Shown: positions 7,823 to 16,256, counted from the first letter of the stretch. The stretch is DNA of 37,143 nucleotides from an uncultured Flavobacteriales bacterium (GCA_937881575.1 CALGEI010000112.1:1-37143); one strand, 5' to 3'. The notes: generated by a model not told the origin, from the sequence alone. A program made the numbers and translations.

Positions 7823-8788
7823 TTATTGAATGATGAGACGCCTGGCGACTCTTTCAATCGGACTTTGGATGAAATAAATACCAGGCGCCCATCCTTGAAC
7901 ATCCAATACGTCCATAGGGCTCTGGATATTGGCTGAATGAACAACGCGTCCCTGCGTATCCGTGATGTCAAAAGTGGACCCCATGACGTCGTTGGACCAA
8001 ATCAATTGCATCCAATCCGATGAAGGGTTGGGATAAGCACGGCACCATTCAGGCGCTTCCAGTAGATCGCTCAGTCCGACAGCACTTGTGCCCGGAGCAA
8101 ACACTTCGTCTCGCATGTTCTCCAAAACGGTGACGGCCTCGTTCGTGGTTGAGTGCTCGATCAAGCCATTGGCGACATTGAGCTGAATGAACAAGTTTTC
8201 GTAGTTGGCGTGCAGGGAGATGGTCACGTTGCCATCCACCGCTGAAGCAGCGAGTTCATGAGATTGATTGAAGAAATTGTTGTCTCCGAGTGCGTGTACT
8301 TCGAATACGGCATTGAGATTGGACCCGGCCAATCCTTCCAATGCCACGAAACGGTAGCCACTTGCCCAGCCCCAGTGCATGCTTGGATATTGGGGCGCCA
8401 ATGGATGGCCTGAAGCATATGTCGCAGGGTCGAGGTGGTTGTGCTCTTCGTCCACACCCACGCTAAAATCAATGGCCTCCACATTGTTGATGTCCCAATC
8501 GCCCAAAGAATACATCGGCTCGTCATCGTCTACGTTGACCAAGATATAGGTATCAGTGAGTTCCGTAGTTTGACCTCCATCGTGTGTGATGACGAAATCG
8601 CTGAGATAGTATTCCAGCCGGTCAATTGCGAGGTTCGTTCCGAAAATGGAATGGTTGGTTTCCAACTCCAATGCTTCACCGTTGATCAGATGCTGCAGTT
8701 GCAATTGAAGGGTGTTTTGAGCTTGGGCTCCAAGGGTAAAAACGAATGTGAGCAGGGATGCAACGAAAGCCAAAGAGATTGATTTCAT
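7823..8788 (-). CDS. MbnP-like metal-binding protein with T9SS sorting domain
   Basis: This 321-residue protein has a signal peptide (...GAQAQ) and a body resembling the copper-binding MbnP family: RLEYYLSDFVIT (about 57-68), the acidic GVDEEHNHLDPATY segment (111-124) and SMHWGWASGYRFVALEG (136-152), followed by beta strands. From about residue 250 it has a T9SS type A sorting domain (AYPNPSSDWMQL, a GR turn and an IYFIQS strand), so it is predicted to reach the cell surface. In characterised systems MbnP is modified by its partner MbnH, which oxidises a Trp to kynurenine to create a copper site. The HWGW cluster (Trp139, Trp141) is a candidate target. The MbnH-like gene follows immediately but carries an amber codon. 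Confidence 0.8.
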   Translation of the reverse strand: MKSISLAFVASLLTFVFTLGAQAQNTLQLQLQHLINGEALELETNHSIFGTNLAIDRLEYYLSDFVITHDGGQTTELTDTYILVNVDDDEPMYSLGDWDINNVEAIDFSVGVDEEHNHLDPATYASGHPLAPQYPSMHWGWASGYRFVALEGLAGSNLNAVFEVHALGDNNFFNQSHELAASAVDGNVTISLHANYENLFIQLNVANGLIEHSTTNEAVTVLENMRDEVFAPGTSAVGLSDLLEAPEWCRAYPNPSSDWMQLIWSNDVMGSTFDITDTQGRVVHSANIQSPMDVLDVQGWAPGIYFIQSPIERVARRLIIQ

Positions 8789-9062
8789 TTCGGTTCATTT
8801 GATTTCAGGCTGAAGTTAATCAATGATGTCGCTGATTCAATGCCTGTTGCGAGTCCATGGTATAGTCGGTCGAGTCTGTTCGTCCTCGGGAGAATGTGCC
8901 TTTGATCCTGTTGTCGCCGTCTTATCGAATTGCTCAGAAGTGTATCATACGGCTCAGTCATTTTTCTAATCGGGATTGAGGTTGTGTTCGTTTGTCAATG
9001 AAAGATGTGAATGGTGAAGTCTGTGTGAAAGACATGTCCAATGTTATTGACCAACTCAATCG

Positions 9063-9290
9063 ATGTAGACTAAAAAATTTCTACGCGGAGTTGTGTGGAC
9101 CGGAGCTTTTTTGTTTTTCGGATTCCGTTCAGTTTTGGCGCAGAACGAAAATGAATTATGCTGGTACCCATTGGACATGGGCTGCCTGATTGGACCTGGG
9201 AACCACTCGAGTCGTCGTGTCTACAATTCTCAAGAAGTTGGCAAGAAAAGGCTGTTCAGCTTGAAAAGAGGAGCTGCAGTGGCGCATTGA
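9063..9290 (+). pseudogene. Possible remnant of a secreted-protein gene
   Basis: An ATG at 9063 is followed at once by TAG (9066-9068). The frame then reads TKKFLRGVVWTGAFLFFGF and continues to SVLAQNENE, which looks like a normal Bacteroidota signal peptide ending in AQ. The frame ends at TGA 9288-9290 after 74 more codons with no recognisable domain. A start codon blocked by an adjacent stop and a chain ending soon after the signal peptide suggest a decayed gene. Chance cannot be excluded. Confidence 0.3.
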
Positions 9291-9454
9291 TTGTTGACTG
9301 AGGAGGAGTCGATGCGTGTGATTCACAAATTCTGACCGGCACGGCCCTGTCACCATTTCCCAGCATCAAGGATTGCCACAGAACGTTCGTTTTGACACGG
9401 TGCCATCATTGCCGAATCGATCGATGCGCCGAAATTTGGATGTCCATGTGATTT

Positions 9455-9503
9455 CCTGAATGGGCCACTGGCTTCTGTGCTGGTTTTGTGGCCTATTTTC
9501 AGG
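9455..9503. repeat. Imperfect inverted repeat upstream of the redox operon
   Basis: CCTGAA..GGGCCAC is mirrored by GTGGCC...TTCAGG with a loop of about 19 bases. It could form a hairpin about 95 bp before the operon start. It lacks a T-tract, so it may be regulatory or simply debris. Confidence 0.3.
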
Positions 9504-9597
9504 AATGCTCAAAAAGAGCGTTTGTCTTTTGATGTCTGATTACTTCGTTCGAATTTTGCTTGTAATTTTGTTCTTGATTCTGCGAGGTTAAATAGTC

Positions 9598-11349
9598 GTG
9601 ATGATTCAACGAAGTATGTTTTGTCGGTTTTCGTCCAAGGAAATGATTGCGACGGACGCCTGTGAGGTCACCTTGGTGTCCAAGAAAAAAATGCCCTTGA
9701 GACATTGGATTCCGGGGCAGTTTTTGACGCTAATTCTGGAATTACCTGAAGGCACAGTTCATCGGAATTACACCATTGTGGCAATGGAGGCCCGGAAAAT
9801 TGTATTGGCCGTTCGCCGGGCACCGGGAGGGCGTGTTTCGAATTGGCTAATTGACGACGCCAAAATCGGAGAGGAAATCAAAATCATCTCACCCTTAGGC
9901 CAGTTTGGACTGCCCATCCATCCTCAGGGACCCATTTGTTTCATTGCAGGAGGAAGTGGCATTACGCCATTCATCCCGATGATTCGCCATCGGAAAGCTC
10001 CGCATTTGGAGCATCCATTCTTGCTGATAACGGCCAATTGGACGACGGAAAGCACCATGTACCGTGAAGACTTGGAAGCGTTTCATGCGGATGGCGCGGT
10101 GCGCTGGATGAGCATGCTGACGGCCCCGAATTTGGATTCGGCGGCGGCGAACCGGAACCAAATCATAGGACAGAGTGATGCCAAGGGGTTGGCGTTGGCG
10201 CTGGAGCGACTGGACTGCGCGCTGGACTCGGTTCACTCCAATCCGGAATTTCCAGCACACTTTTATATCTGCGGACCCGCGAAAATGATGCAAGCACATC
10301 GTTCGCTGCTGATGGAGCATGGTGTTTCCAGTGATCGCATTGTTTTGGAAAGTTTCTCCACGGAAAATTTCGCTGTATCCGATTCGAGCCAGGCGATTGA
10401 CATCGTTGTATCGAAGGATGGGCAAGAGGAAAAGGTGGCCGTAAATCCAGGCGAATCTGTTCTGGAGGCCTGTTTGAACCACGGACTATCCATTCCGAAT
10501 AGCTGCCGAATGGGAGCCTGCGGGACATGCCACATGACGTTGGACCATGGGGAGCTGCGGTTGGGTAATCAGGCTGGATTGACCGAATCAATACAAAGGC
10601 AGAGGAAGGTGTTGGCATGCCAGTCATTTCTTCATGATGACGTCAAGCTTGCGCCGGCGCTATCGCACAGTCGAGCGAATGGTCGCCGCAATGCCTTTCT
10701 TGTCGCTGCCGGACTTGCCTTGTTTGTTTTCGCAGGAGCGAAAATTCCAGCAAGCTCCCAATTCATGATGGTTGGGCCTAAAAACACGGGCCATGAGGGA
10801 ATCGAATGTCGCCAATGCCATGTCGATGCGCCGGGTTCCTTTCGACAGCAGGTGAGTCACAACGCCAGAGGAGTCATGGGGTTTCATGATTTGGATTGGG
10901 TGGATGTTGGAACTGCGGAGGTCACCAATGAAACGTGCGAAACATGCCATGCCCGTCCCAACGATCGGCATCCGGTCCAACGTTTTCAGGAATTGCGATT
11001 TTTTGATCAACGAGAAGCCCTGGGGGTGCATGAATGCAAAAGCTGTCACATGGAGCACAACGGAGTGCGGGTAACTCTCGAGGGAGGAGACTTTTGCCAA
11101 TCATGCCATGCCGACCTGGTGATGGACCAAGATCCCTTGGATTTTTCTCATGCCGAGATCATCGCAGAAGGGTCCTGGGATGCCTGCATGCAATGCCATG
11201 ATTTCCATGGCAATCACAAGGCGCAGGCCCCAACATCGATTCAGGATACCATTGGGCTGCATCAAATCCGAAAATATCTCAACGGGGGGGAGGACCCCTA
11301 CGGACTGCAAAAAGAACATTTAGCCCGCAATCCACTTTTAGAAGAATAA
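9598..11349 (+). CDS. FAD/NAD(P) reductase - [2Fe-2S] ferredoxin - TM - pentaheme cytochrome c fusion
   Basis: A 583-residue fusion. Residues 1-258 form a ferredoxin-NADP reductase module: PGQF (39-42), RNYT (56-59, FAD), GGSGITP (118-124, pyridine nucleotide) and CGPA (225-228). Residues 265-350 form a plant-type ferredoxin with Cys303, 308, 311 and 341. A helix at about 365-383 follows a basic RANGRR stretch, placing the N-terminus in the cytoplasm. Beyond it are five CXXCH heme sites (Cys404, 447, 480, 500 and 530), so the C-terminus should be periplasmic. As read, one chain could carry electrons from NAD(P)H through FAD and [2Fe-2S] across the membrane to c-type hemes. It is the first gene of a four-gene unit; the next starts 18 bp on. 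The acceptor is unknown. ATG at 9601 is an alternative start. Confidence 0.88.
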   Translation: MMIQRSMFCRFSSKEMIATDACEVTLVSKKKMPLRHWIPGQFLTLILELPEGTVHRNYTIVAMEARKIVLAVRRAPGGRVSNWLIDDAKIGEEIKIISPLGQFGLPIHPQGPICFIAGGSGITPFIPMIRHRKAPHLEHPFLLITANWTTESTMYREDLEAFHADGAVRWMSMLTAPNLDSAAANRNQIIGQSDAKGLALALERLDCALDSVHSNPEFPAHFYICGPAKMMQAHRSLLMEHGVSSDRIVLESFSTENFAVSDSSQAIDIVVSKDGQEEKVAVNPGESVLEACLNHGLSIPNSCRMGACGTCHMTLDHGELRLGNQAGLTESIQRQRKVLACQSFLHDDVKLAPALSHSRANGRRNAFLVAAGLALFVFAGAKIPASSQFMMVGPKNTGHEGIECRQCHVDAPGSFRQQVSHNARGVMGFHDLDWVDVGTAEVTNETCETCHARPNDRHPVQRFQELRFFDQREALGVHECKSCHMEHNGVRVTLEGGDFCQSCHADLVMDQDPLDFSHAEIIAEGSWDACMQCHDFHGNHKAQAPTSIQDTIGLHQIRKYLNGGEDPYGLQKEHLARNPLLEE

Positions 11350-11367
11350 ACTCAGCTCAACGCATGC

Positions 11368-12645
11368 ATGTCGCAACTACGCAAACACTTATTGGTTGTT
11401 TTTTCATTGGGATTGCTTGTCTTCTCGATGCCGGTTTTGGCACAAAAAGCGTCCAATTCATCCAGTTTTTCACTTGATGCTCAGGTGCGTCCACGCACAG
11501 AAATGAGAGGGGGATACCGCACGCCATTGCTTGAAGGGCAGCATGCTGCAGTCTTGACGGATCAGCGGACTCGATTGGGTGTGCGTTATGCTGACACTGG
11601 GTTTGAGCTCAGGGTCAATTTTCAGGATGTGCGCGTTTGGGGAGCTTCGCCCACCATGACAACAGGTGGAATGGAACCCAGCTCGGGCCAGGTCAATCTC
11701 GGGTTAGTGGAAGCCTGGGCAAGCGTCAATTTGGGTCAATCTTGGAAACTCACAGCCGGTCGTCAAATCATATCATTGGACAATGAACGGTATTTTGGTA
11801 CGGTAGGATGGGCACAGACAGGGCGGGTTCATGATGCGCTGATGTTGAGAAAGTCCGATGATTCTAGTCCTTGGAAGTGGACGCTTGGAGGGTCGTATGG
11901 TCAGCAACAAGCGGTCTTGATCGATCAGCCTTTTGCACTTCCGGGAGCCTACAAGGCGCTGGCTTTGGCGCATGGGGCTTATGAACCTCAAGATGGTGTT
12001 TCGCGGATTTCGGGTTTGTTGACGTCCGTGCAGCGAACGGCCAGTCCGCATCGCTTTGAGCACACGGCTGGTTTGACCTACTCCAAGAAGGCCCCATGGA
12101 GTTTGGTGCTTGAAGGCTATGTCCAATCGGCGGGAGCGGGAGCGGGGACGGGCTATTTGTTGGCGGGATCGCTTTCAACCAAGACGGGCCGCCACCAGTG
12201 GACCATTGGCACCGATTGGTTGTCAGGAGATCAAGAGAATACGGTGGCATTTTCACCTTCATTCGGAACGAACCACAGGTATTATGGGTTGATGGATTAC
12301 TTCTACGCAGGCAGTGGCCATGGTTCAGTTGGACTGATGGACCACTTTGTGAAGTGGGCTTCTACGTTTGGTGATGGCAACACGGCCAAGCATTCCTTGA
12401 CAGCACATTATTTTGTCAAGGGCGATGCATCCGAAATGTTGGGGTGGGAATTGGATTGGGCCTTGTCCAAGCCGCTTCATCCAGGAGTCACCTTTTCTTG
12501 TGGAGCGTCCGTTCTAGACGGTACAGGCGACCTCTTGGAGCTGAAAGGCTGGACGGAAGATCTCGTGGCAGAAGGAACAGGCATCCAGTCTTGGGGATGG
12601 ATTATGCTCAGTGTTAACCCCACCTTATTCTCTCAATCGAAATGA
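11368..12645 (+). CDS. Outer-membrane beta-barrel protein, alginate-export/porin-like
   Basis: A 425-residue protein with a signal peptide (...MPVLAQ) and a chain of alternating polar/apolar strands typical of outer-membrane barrels. The N-terminal third resembles the alginate-export porin family: QVRPRTEMRGGY, QRTRLGVRY, NFQDVRVWG, WKLTAGRQIISLDNERYFG and WAQTGRVHDAL. In other bacteria members of this family pass varied solutes, so alginate is not implied. It sits inside the redox operon, 18 bp after the fusion gene and overlapping the next gene by 4 bp (ATGA). It could admit an electron acceptor or donor to the periplasm, or act as the barrel of a trans-outer-membrane electron conduit. The latter would be new for this family and is only inference. 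Confidence 0.8.
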   Translation: MSQLRKHLLVVFSLGLLVFSMPVLAQKASNSSSFSLDAQVRPRTEMRGGYRTPLLEGQHAAVLTDQRTRLGVRYADTGFELRVNFQDVRVWGASPTMTTGGMEPSSGQVNLGLVEAWASVNLGQSWKLTAGRQIISLDNERYFGTVGWAQTGRVHDALMLRKSDDSSPWKWTLGGSYGQQQAVLIDQPFALPGAYKALALAHGAYEPQDGVSRISGLLTSVQRTASPHRFEHTAGLTYSKKAPWSLVLEGYVQSAGAGAGTGYLLAGSLSTKTGRHQWTIGTDWLSGDQENTVAFSPSFGTNHRYYGLMDYFYAGSGHGSVGLMDHFVKWASTFGDGNTAKHSLTAHYFVKGDASEMLGWELDWALSKPLHPGVTFSCGASVLDGTGDLLELKGWTEDLVAEGTGIQSWGWIMLSVNPTLFSQSK

Positions 12646-13472
12646 AATTGACTTCAGCATTTTGGTTGGTCCTTGCAGGCGTTTTTGTCACGGCCAATGT
12701 TTATTTGTTCTCCACGGCTCCTGAACCACTGATCAAGAAAAATGAGGCCAAAGTCACTTTTTCGATTGAAGAGGCCTTGACGGCGCTTTCGTTTGAGAAC
12801 GACATCACCCGCACTGTGTATACGCGAGAAATTGTCGGGGGTGGGAAGAAAAACGGGTTGAAATTTAGTGAGAAATGGGCGGATGAAGATGTTCACGCTG
12901 GGCCGCTTCCCGCGCTTTTCCTGCGCGGTATAGCAGGCAGCCTTTCGCGATCGAGCGTGCCGTTGGATTTGTATCTCGGTTCGGATTACCCCATTGAAAG
13001 CAGCAATTTGTTTGAAGGCATTCAGGCTGAGAAATTTGCTGAAATCAGGGCCGATGGCGAGCCCAAGTTTTTCTATGATGACCGGACGTCCGCTTACACG
13101 GCGATGTTCCCAGACATCGCCACAGCCATGCCCTGCGTGAGTTGCCATAACACCCATGAACAATCAGCAAAGAAGGATTGGGTGCTCAACGATATCATGG
13201 GGGCCACGACCTGGAGCTTTCCTTCCGATTCCATAACGACGGATGAATGGGTTGAAATGCTCTCAGCGTATCGCGCTGGCGTAGCTGAGACGTATGGAGT
13301 GTATTTGGCCAAGGCGGGTGCGTTCCCAGAAGAATTGCGGCCTGTGATCGGTGGGGGTTGGCCGAAAAGTCAAGCCCAGTTGCCTTCCCCTGAGATGTTG
13401 CGGGATACGATTGATCAGTTGACCTCTCAAAAGCTGATGGAATTCCTCGTCGCTCATGCTGTAGAATCATGA
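12642..13472 (+). CDS. DUF3365 / Tll0287-like membrane-anchored mono-heme c protein
   Basis: A 276-residue protein whose N-terminus is one uncleaved-looking hydrophobic anchor (4-24). The periplasmic part carries the DUF3365 signature: GLKFSEKWADEDVHAGPLPA (72-91), DYPIESSNLFEG, YTAMFPDIATAMPCVSCHN (one CXXCH, Cys165-His169), then DWVLNDIMGATTWSF. DUF3365 (Tll0287-type) proteins bind one c-type heme in a PAS-like fold and are proposed redox sensors or electron carriers. The start overlaps the stop of the barrel gene (ATGA) and its own stop overlaps the next start (ATGA), so translation is probably coupled. Within the operon it could accept electrons from the pentaheme domain or sense the acceptor. 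Confidence 0.83.
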   Translation: MKLTSAFWLVLAGVFVTANVYLFSTAPEPLIKKNEAKVTFSIEEALTALSFENDITRTVYTREIVGGGKKNGLKFSEKWADEDVHAGPLPALFLRGIAGSLSRSSVPLDLYLGSDYPIESSNLFEGIQAEKFAEIRADGEPKFFYDDRTSAYTAMFPDIATAMPCVSCHNTHEQSAKKDWVLNDIMGATTWSFPSDSITTDEWVEMLSAYRAGVAETYGVYLAKAGAFPEELRPVIGGGWPKSQAQLPSPEMLRDTIDQLTSQKLMEFLVAHAVES

Positions 13473-13978
13473 GGTACAGCATCAACCTGTTGACGCTCGT
13501 CGTGAGCGTCGTGGTGGGTGCTTTGGTTCTCCTCAAGGCAGGAAATTGGTCGATGTTTGAGTTTCTGGAAGTCTGGAAACAAGCAGAGAATTATCAAATC
13601 GGCACGGGGCTCGGCTTGCTTTTTGTGGTGATCGCGCAATGGTCTCTCACCGCTGCCAAAGGCGTGTTTAATTTGTCGGGCGCTGCATGGGATCGCATGT
13701 TGCTCTTGCACTACATGCTGGGTTTGGTTAGCCCCATTTTGGCTTTCATGCACAGTGCGAAATTGGGCTACGGTTTATTGGGTGCGCTCATCGCGCTATT
13801 CCTCTTGAACGCCATGTTTGGAAGTGCAATGGGCCTCGCAAATGAAGCAGGTACATCGAGCAGGCGATTTGCAATCAAGTGGTCTGTCGTCCAAATGGTG
13901 CCGATTCACATTGCACTTTCCAGCCTCGTTGCTGCGATGCTATTGGTCCACATTTGGAATGTGATCTATTTCAATTGA
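13469..13978 (+). CDS. Small membrane protein with two HX13H pairs (probable di-heme b)
   Basis: A 169-residue protein with about five hydrophobic segments (5-22, 45-64, 78-95, 100-122, 143-168). Two helices carry paired His residues with identical spacing: His81/His95 and His147/His161. Two HX13H pairs on separate helices are the arrangement used by ferric-reductase/NOX-type and related membrane cytochromes to hold two b hemes, one near each membrane face. I see no FAD or NAD domain, but the first operon gene supplies those functions. It is the last gene of the redox operon, with its start in an ATGA overlap. A role as quinone-linked or transmembrane electron carrier is inference. No specific named family is recognised. 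Confidence 0.72.
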   Translation: MRYSINLLTLVVSVVVGALVLLKAGNWSMFEFLEVWKQAENYQIGTGLGLLFVVIAQWSLTAAKGVFNLSGAAWDRMLLLHYMLGLVSPILAFMHSAKLGYGLLGALIALFLLNAMFGSAMGLANEAGTSSRRFAIKWSVVQMVPIHIALSSLVAAMLLVHIWNVIYFN

Positions 13979-14273
13979 CGGCAACACGTTCAGACAACAG
14001 ATTGTTGATTTCGATTCGTGTGGAAGTGGCGAGCATTTCCTCCGCGATGCACATGGCTGAAGACCAAGCTTCGCGCAGCGCCCCAAGTTCGCTTCCCAAC
14101 GCAACATTCTTCGTGTGGTCTTCAATAACTCCCAATGCAGGGAATCCGTAGGACTCTCCTTCACCGTCGGGACCGCAATATTTGCTGGATTGCACGCCTT
14201 GCTTTGTGGTAGCAACAAATGTGGTCGGACTTTGCGGTTTCAGAGCGTTGCCTTCGTAGACGAATTTCACCAC
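13971..14273 (-). CDS. Small protein of unknown function, GTG start
   Basis: A 100-residue frame convergent with the redox operon. It has no signal peptide or membrane helix. The N-terminus (KFVYEGNALKPQSPTTFVAT) looks beta-rich and the C-terminus (ALREAWSSAMCIAEEML...) helical. No ATG is available in frame; GTG at 14273 or 14270 must serve. Support for its reality is the natural composition and a stop shared with the neighbouring gene inside the palindrome TCAATTGA (13971-13978). Function is unknown. Confidence 0.5.
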   Translation of the reverse strand: MVKFVYEGNALKPQSPTTFVATTKQGVQSSKYCGPDGEGESYGFPALGVIEDHTKNVALGSELGALREAWSSAMCIAEEMLATSTRIEINNLLSERVAVN

Positions 14274-14408
14274 ACATTGGATGTGTTTTTGTTTGCTTAT
14301 AAAGCGTGTTTTATGTCTGACATTCAGCGCTTTAAGTGCGGTTTTTCGCGTTGAATTTTGTATCTTAATAGAGCCAATTGAATGACGAAAACCTGAAGCA
14401 GATCAACC

Positions 14409-14822
14409 ATGGAAGACACAAAAAAACGACAAGAACAGCGCATGTATTTTCAGCAAATGAATGCAGCCATTGCAGAAGATGAGCTGCAAGAGTTTCTGGA
14501 TGAATACAGCGAAGTATTGAAGGACGTCGGATTGATGAAACACCTGATTGGGGGCTCCTACACCACCCCTTTTCACTACTCGCGTTCTTCGGTTGATGCC
14601 TATGTCATCAATGCGATTGATCAGTTGATTTATATCATCGAAGCGGATGGTGATTTTGCAGATTCCGATATGGGTGGAATGACCGTTCTCGATCGGAATG
14701 CATCCATTCCGGATTTGATCGATGACTTCAAGTCAAAATGCAACGATGTCTACCTCATGGATGGAGATTTCTCCGTGGATCAATTGGAGGAGGCTGGTAG
14801 CTCATTGGACTTTACTGCTTAG
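14409..14822 (+). CDS. Acidic soluble protein of unknown function
   Basis: A 137-residue, strongly acidic protein with no signal peptide or membrane segment. The N-terminal half is helical (MEDTKKRQEQRMYFQQMNAA, then ELQEFLDEYSEVLKDVG). The second half contains an EADGDFADSDMGGM loop and a DGDFSVDQLEEAG segment that resemble acidic turn-helix elements, but neither is a confident EF-hand. It is divergent from the 100-residue gene and precedes purT by 91 bp. I do not recognise a family. Confidence 0.72.
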   Translation: MEDTKKRQEQRMYFQQMNAAIAEDELQEFLDEYSEVLKDVGLMKHLIGGSYTTPFHYSRSSVDAYVINAIDQLIYIIEADGDFADSDMGGMTVLDRNASIPDLIDDFKSKCNDVYLMDGDFSVDQLEEAGSSLDFTA

Positions 14823-14913
14823 GATCGAATGGGTTGCTGTTAGGTCCAGAAAAGGCTTTTTGCGGTGATCGTTTTCAATCGTGGGGATGTCAATTGATGG
14901 CTAACTTTCGCCC

Positions 14914-16119
14914 ATGAGAAAGAAGATTGTGTTGCTCGGATCCGGTGAACTGGGCAAGGAGTTGGTGATCGCGTTGCAGCGTTTAGGGCAACACGTGATT
15001 GCTGTTGATGCGTATGCGAATGCTCCGGCCATGCAGGTCGCTCAGGAATGCGAAGTGATCAACATGCTGGACGGCGATGCGCTTGATGCCATTGTAGCGA
15101 AACACCAACCCGATATCATCATTCCTGAAGTGGAGTCTATCCGTACCGAACGGTTCTACGCGTATGAAGAACAAGGAATCCAGGTCGTCCCGTCCGCACG
15201 AGCAGCGCATTTCACCATGAACCGGCGGGCTATTCGTGATTTGTCCGCCCAGGAGTTGGGACTGAAAACGGCTCCTTACCGCTACGCACGATCGCATGAG
15301 CAACTTATTGAGGGCGTCGAGGTCGTGGGCATGCCGTGCGTGGTCAAGCCGCTCATGTCGAGTTCTGGTAAGGGCCAGTCCGTGATCCGCAGTGCGGCCG
15401 ATGTTCAAAAGGCATGGGAGTACGGATTGGACGGATCTCGAGGGGATTTGGAAGAGGTGATTGTCGAGTCTTTCATCGATTTTGATTACGAGATCACGCT
15501 GTTGACACTCACGCAGGCGAATGGCCAGACGTTGTTCTGCCCGCCGATTGGCCACCGCCAGGAGCGAGGGGATTACCAGGAGAGTTGGCAGCCCGCAGCG
15601 ATGGCGCCGGAGTTGTTGCTCGAGGCGCAACAAATGGCTGGAGCGGTCACAGACTCACTCGGTGGAAATGGCATCTGGGGCGTTGAGTTTTTCATCAAGA
15701 ACGGTCAGGATGGTCAGCCTGGAACGGTCTATTTTTCTGAACTCTCGCCTCGCCCGCATGATACTGGAATGGTCACACTGGGCCGGACCCAGAACTTTTC
15801 AGAATTCGAGTTGCATGCCCGCGCGGTATTGGGGATTCCTGTATTGGAGATTGAGCATCTGCGCAATGGTGCGAGTGCAGTCATTCTTGCTCCTGCAACT
15901 GTCGCGGCTGAAAGCGCTCATCCGGGATTTCCGGTGTTGACAGGTCTCGCGGAAGCCGCGGCGATTCCCTACACAGACTTCCGCCTTTTTTCCAAACCCG
16001 CAGTCCGTCCTTACCGACGCATGGCGGTGGCGTTGGCTTTCGGAGAGAAGGGATCCGATGTGTCCGATTTGGTGAGTCAGGCTCAACGCGTAGCGGGAAT
16101 CATTCAGGTCAAGGCCTGA
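14914..16119 (+). CDS. purT: Formate-dependent phosphoribosylglycinamide formyltransferase (GAR transformylase 2)
   Basis: A 401-residue ATP-grasp enzyme of normal PurT length. The N-terminus has [20 protein letters not shown] and the [18 protein letters not shown] segment typical of PurT. PEVESI lies near residue 71. The ATP-grasp core has [16 protein letters not shown] (about 146-161), [35 protein letters not shown] (substrate region) and [11 protein letters not shown]...[18 protein letters not shown] (metal-binding Glu residues). It makes formyl-GAR from GAR, formate and ATP in purine synthesis, replacing folate-dependent PurN. It appears monocistronic between the acidic protein and PadR genes. 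Confidence 0.95.
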   Translation: MRKKIVLLGSGELGKELVIALQRLGQHVIAVDAYANAPAMQVAQECEVINMLDGDALDAIVAKHQPDIIIPEVESIRTERFYAYEEQGIQVVPSARAAHFTMNRRAIRDLSAQELGLKTAPYRYARSHEQLIEGVEVVGMPCVVKPLMSSSGKGQSVIRSAADVQKAWEYGLDGSRGDLEEVIVESFIDFDYEITLLTLTQANGQTLFCPPIGHRQERGDYQESWQPAAMAPELLLEAQQMAGAVTDSLGGNGIWGVEFFIKNGQDGQPGTVYFSELSPRPHDTGMVTLGRTQNFSEFELHARAVLGIPVLEIEHLRNGASAVILAPATVAAESAHPGFPVLTGLAEAAAIPYTDFRLFSKPAVRPYRRMAVALAFGEKGSDVSDLVSQAQRVAGIIQVKA

Positions 16120-16235
16120 TGATTCATTGGGCGTAAAAGAAGCTTCCCGATAGCAAAGATGGTGTGTGCGAACCTGTGCATCCCTAACAAACACGGGGCC
16201 TATGGAGTGGTCTTAAAAGTTTCCATACAGTTGCG

Positions 16236-16256
16236 GTACTATGTATTGCAAAGTAC
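16236..16256. promoter_or_regulatory. Inverted repeat, candidate PadR operator
   Basis: GTACT (16236-16240) and AGTAC (16252-16256) form an inverted repeat with an 11-bp spacer. It overlaps the -33 region of the candidate promoter of the padR-pspC unit, the expected position for PadR autorepression. Confidence 0.4.

Larger units (their letters stand above)
8789..9597. other. Gene-poor region between mbnP-like gene and redox operon
   Basis: About 800 bp without an intact gene. It contains a probable decayed secreted-protein fragment at 9063-9290, a further 50-codon open stretch in another frame at 9302-9451, an imperfect inverted repeat at 9455-9503, and the upstream region of the redox operon. 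TAATTTTG at 9563-9570 fits the TAnnTTTG -7 element, but no TTG is found at the usual distance, so I do not call a promoter. Confidence 0.5.

Noticed and set aside
11368-12645. Alginate export as the function of the barrel
   Set aside because: No alginate genes are present and the family is functionally broad; operon context points to redox chemistry instead.
14700-14800. EF-hand calcium-binding loops in the acidic protein (EADGDFADSDMGG, DGDFSVDQLEE)
   Set aside because: The acidic spacing does not satisfy the full 12-residue EF-hand pattern with a final Glu at the right position.
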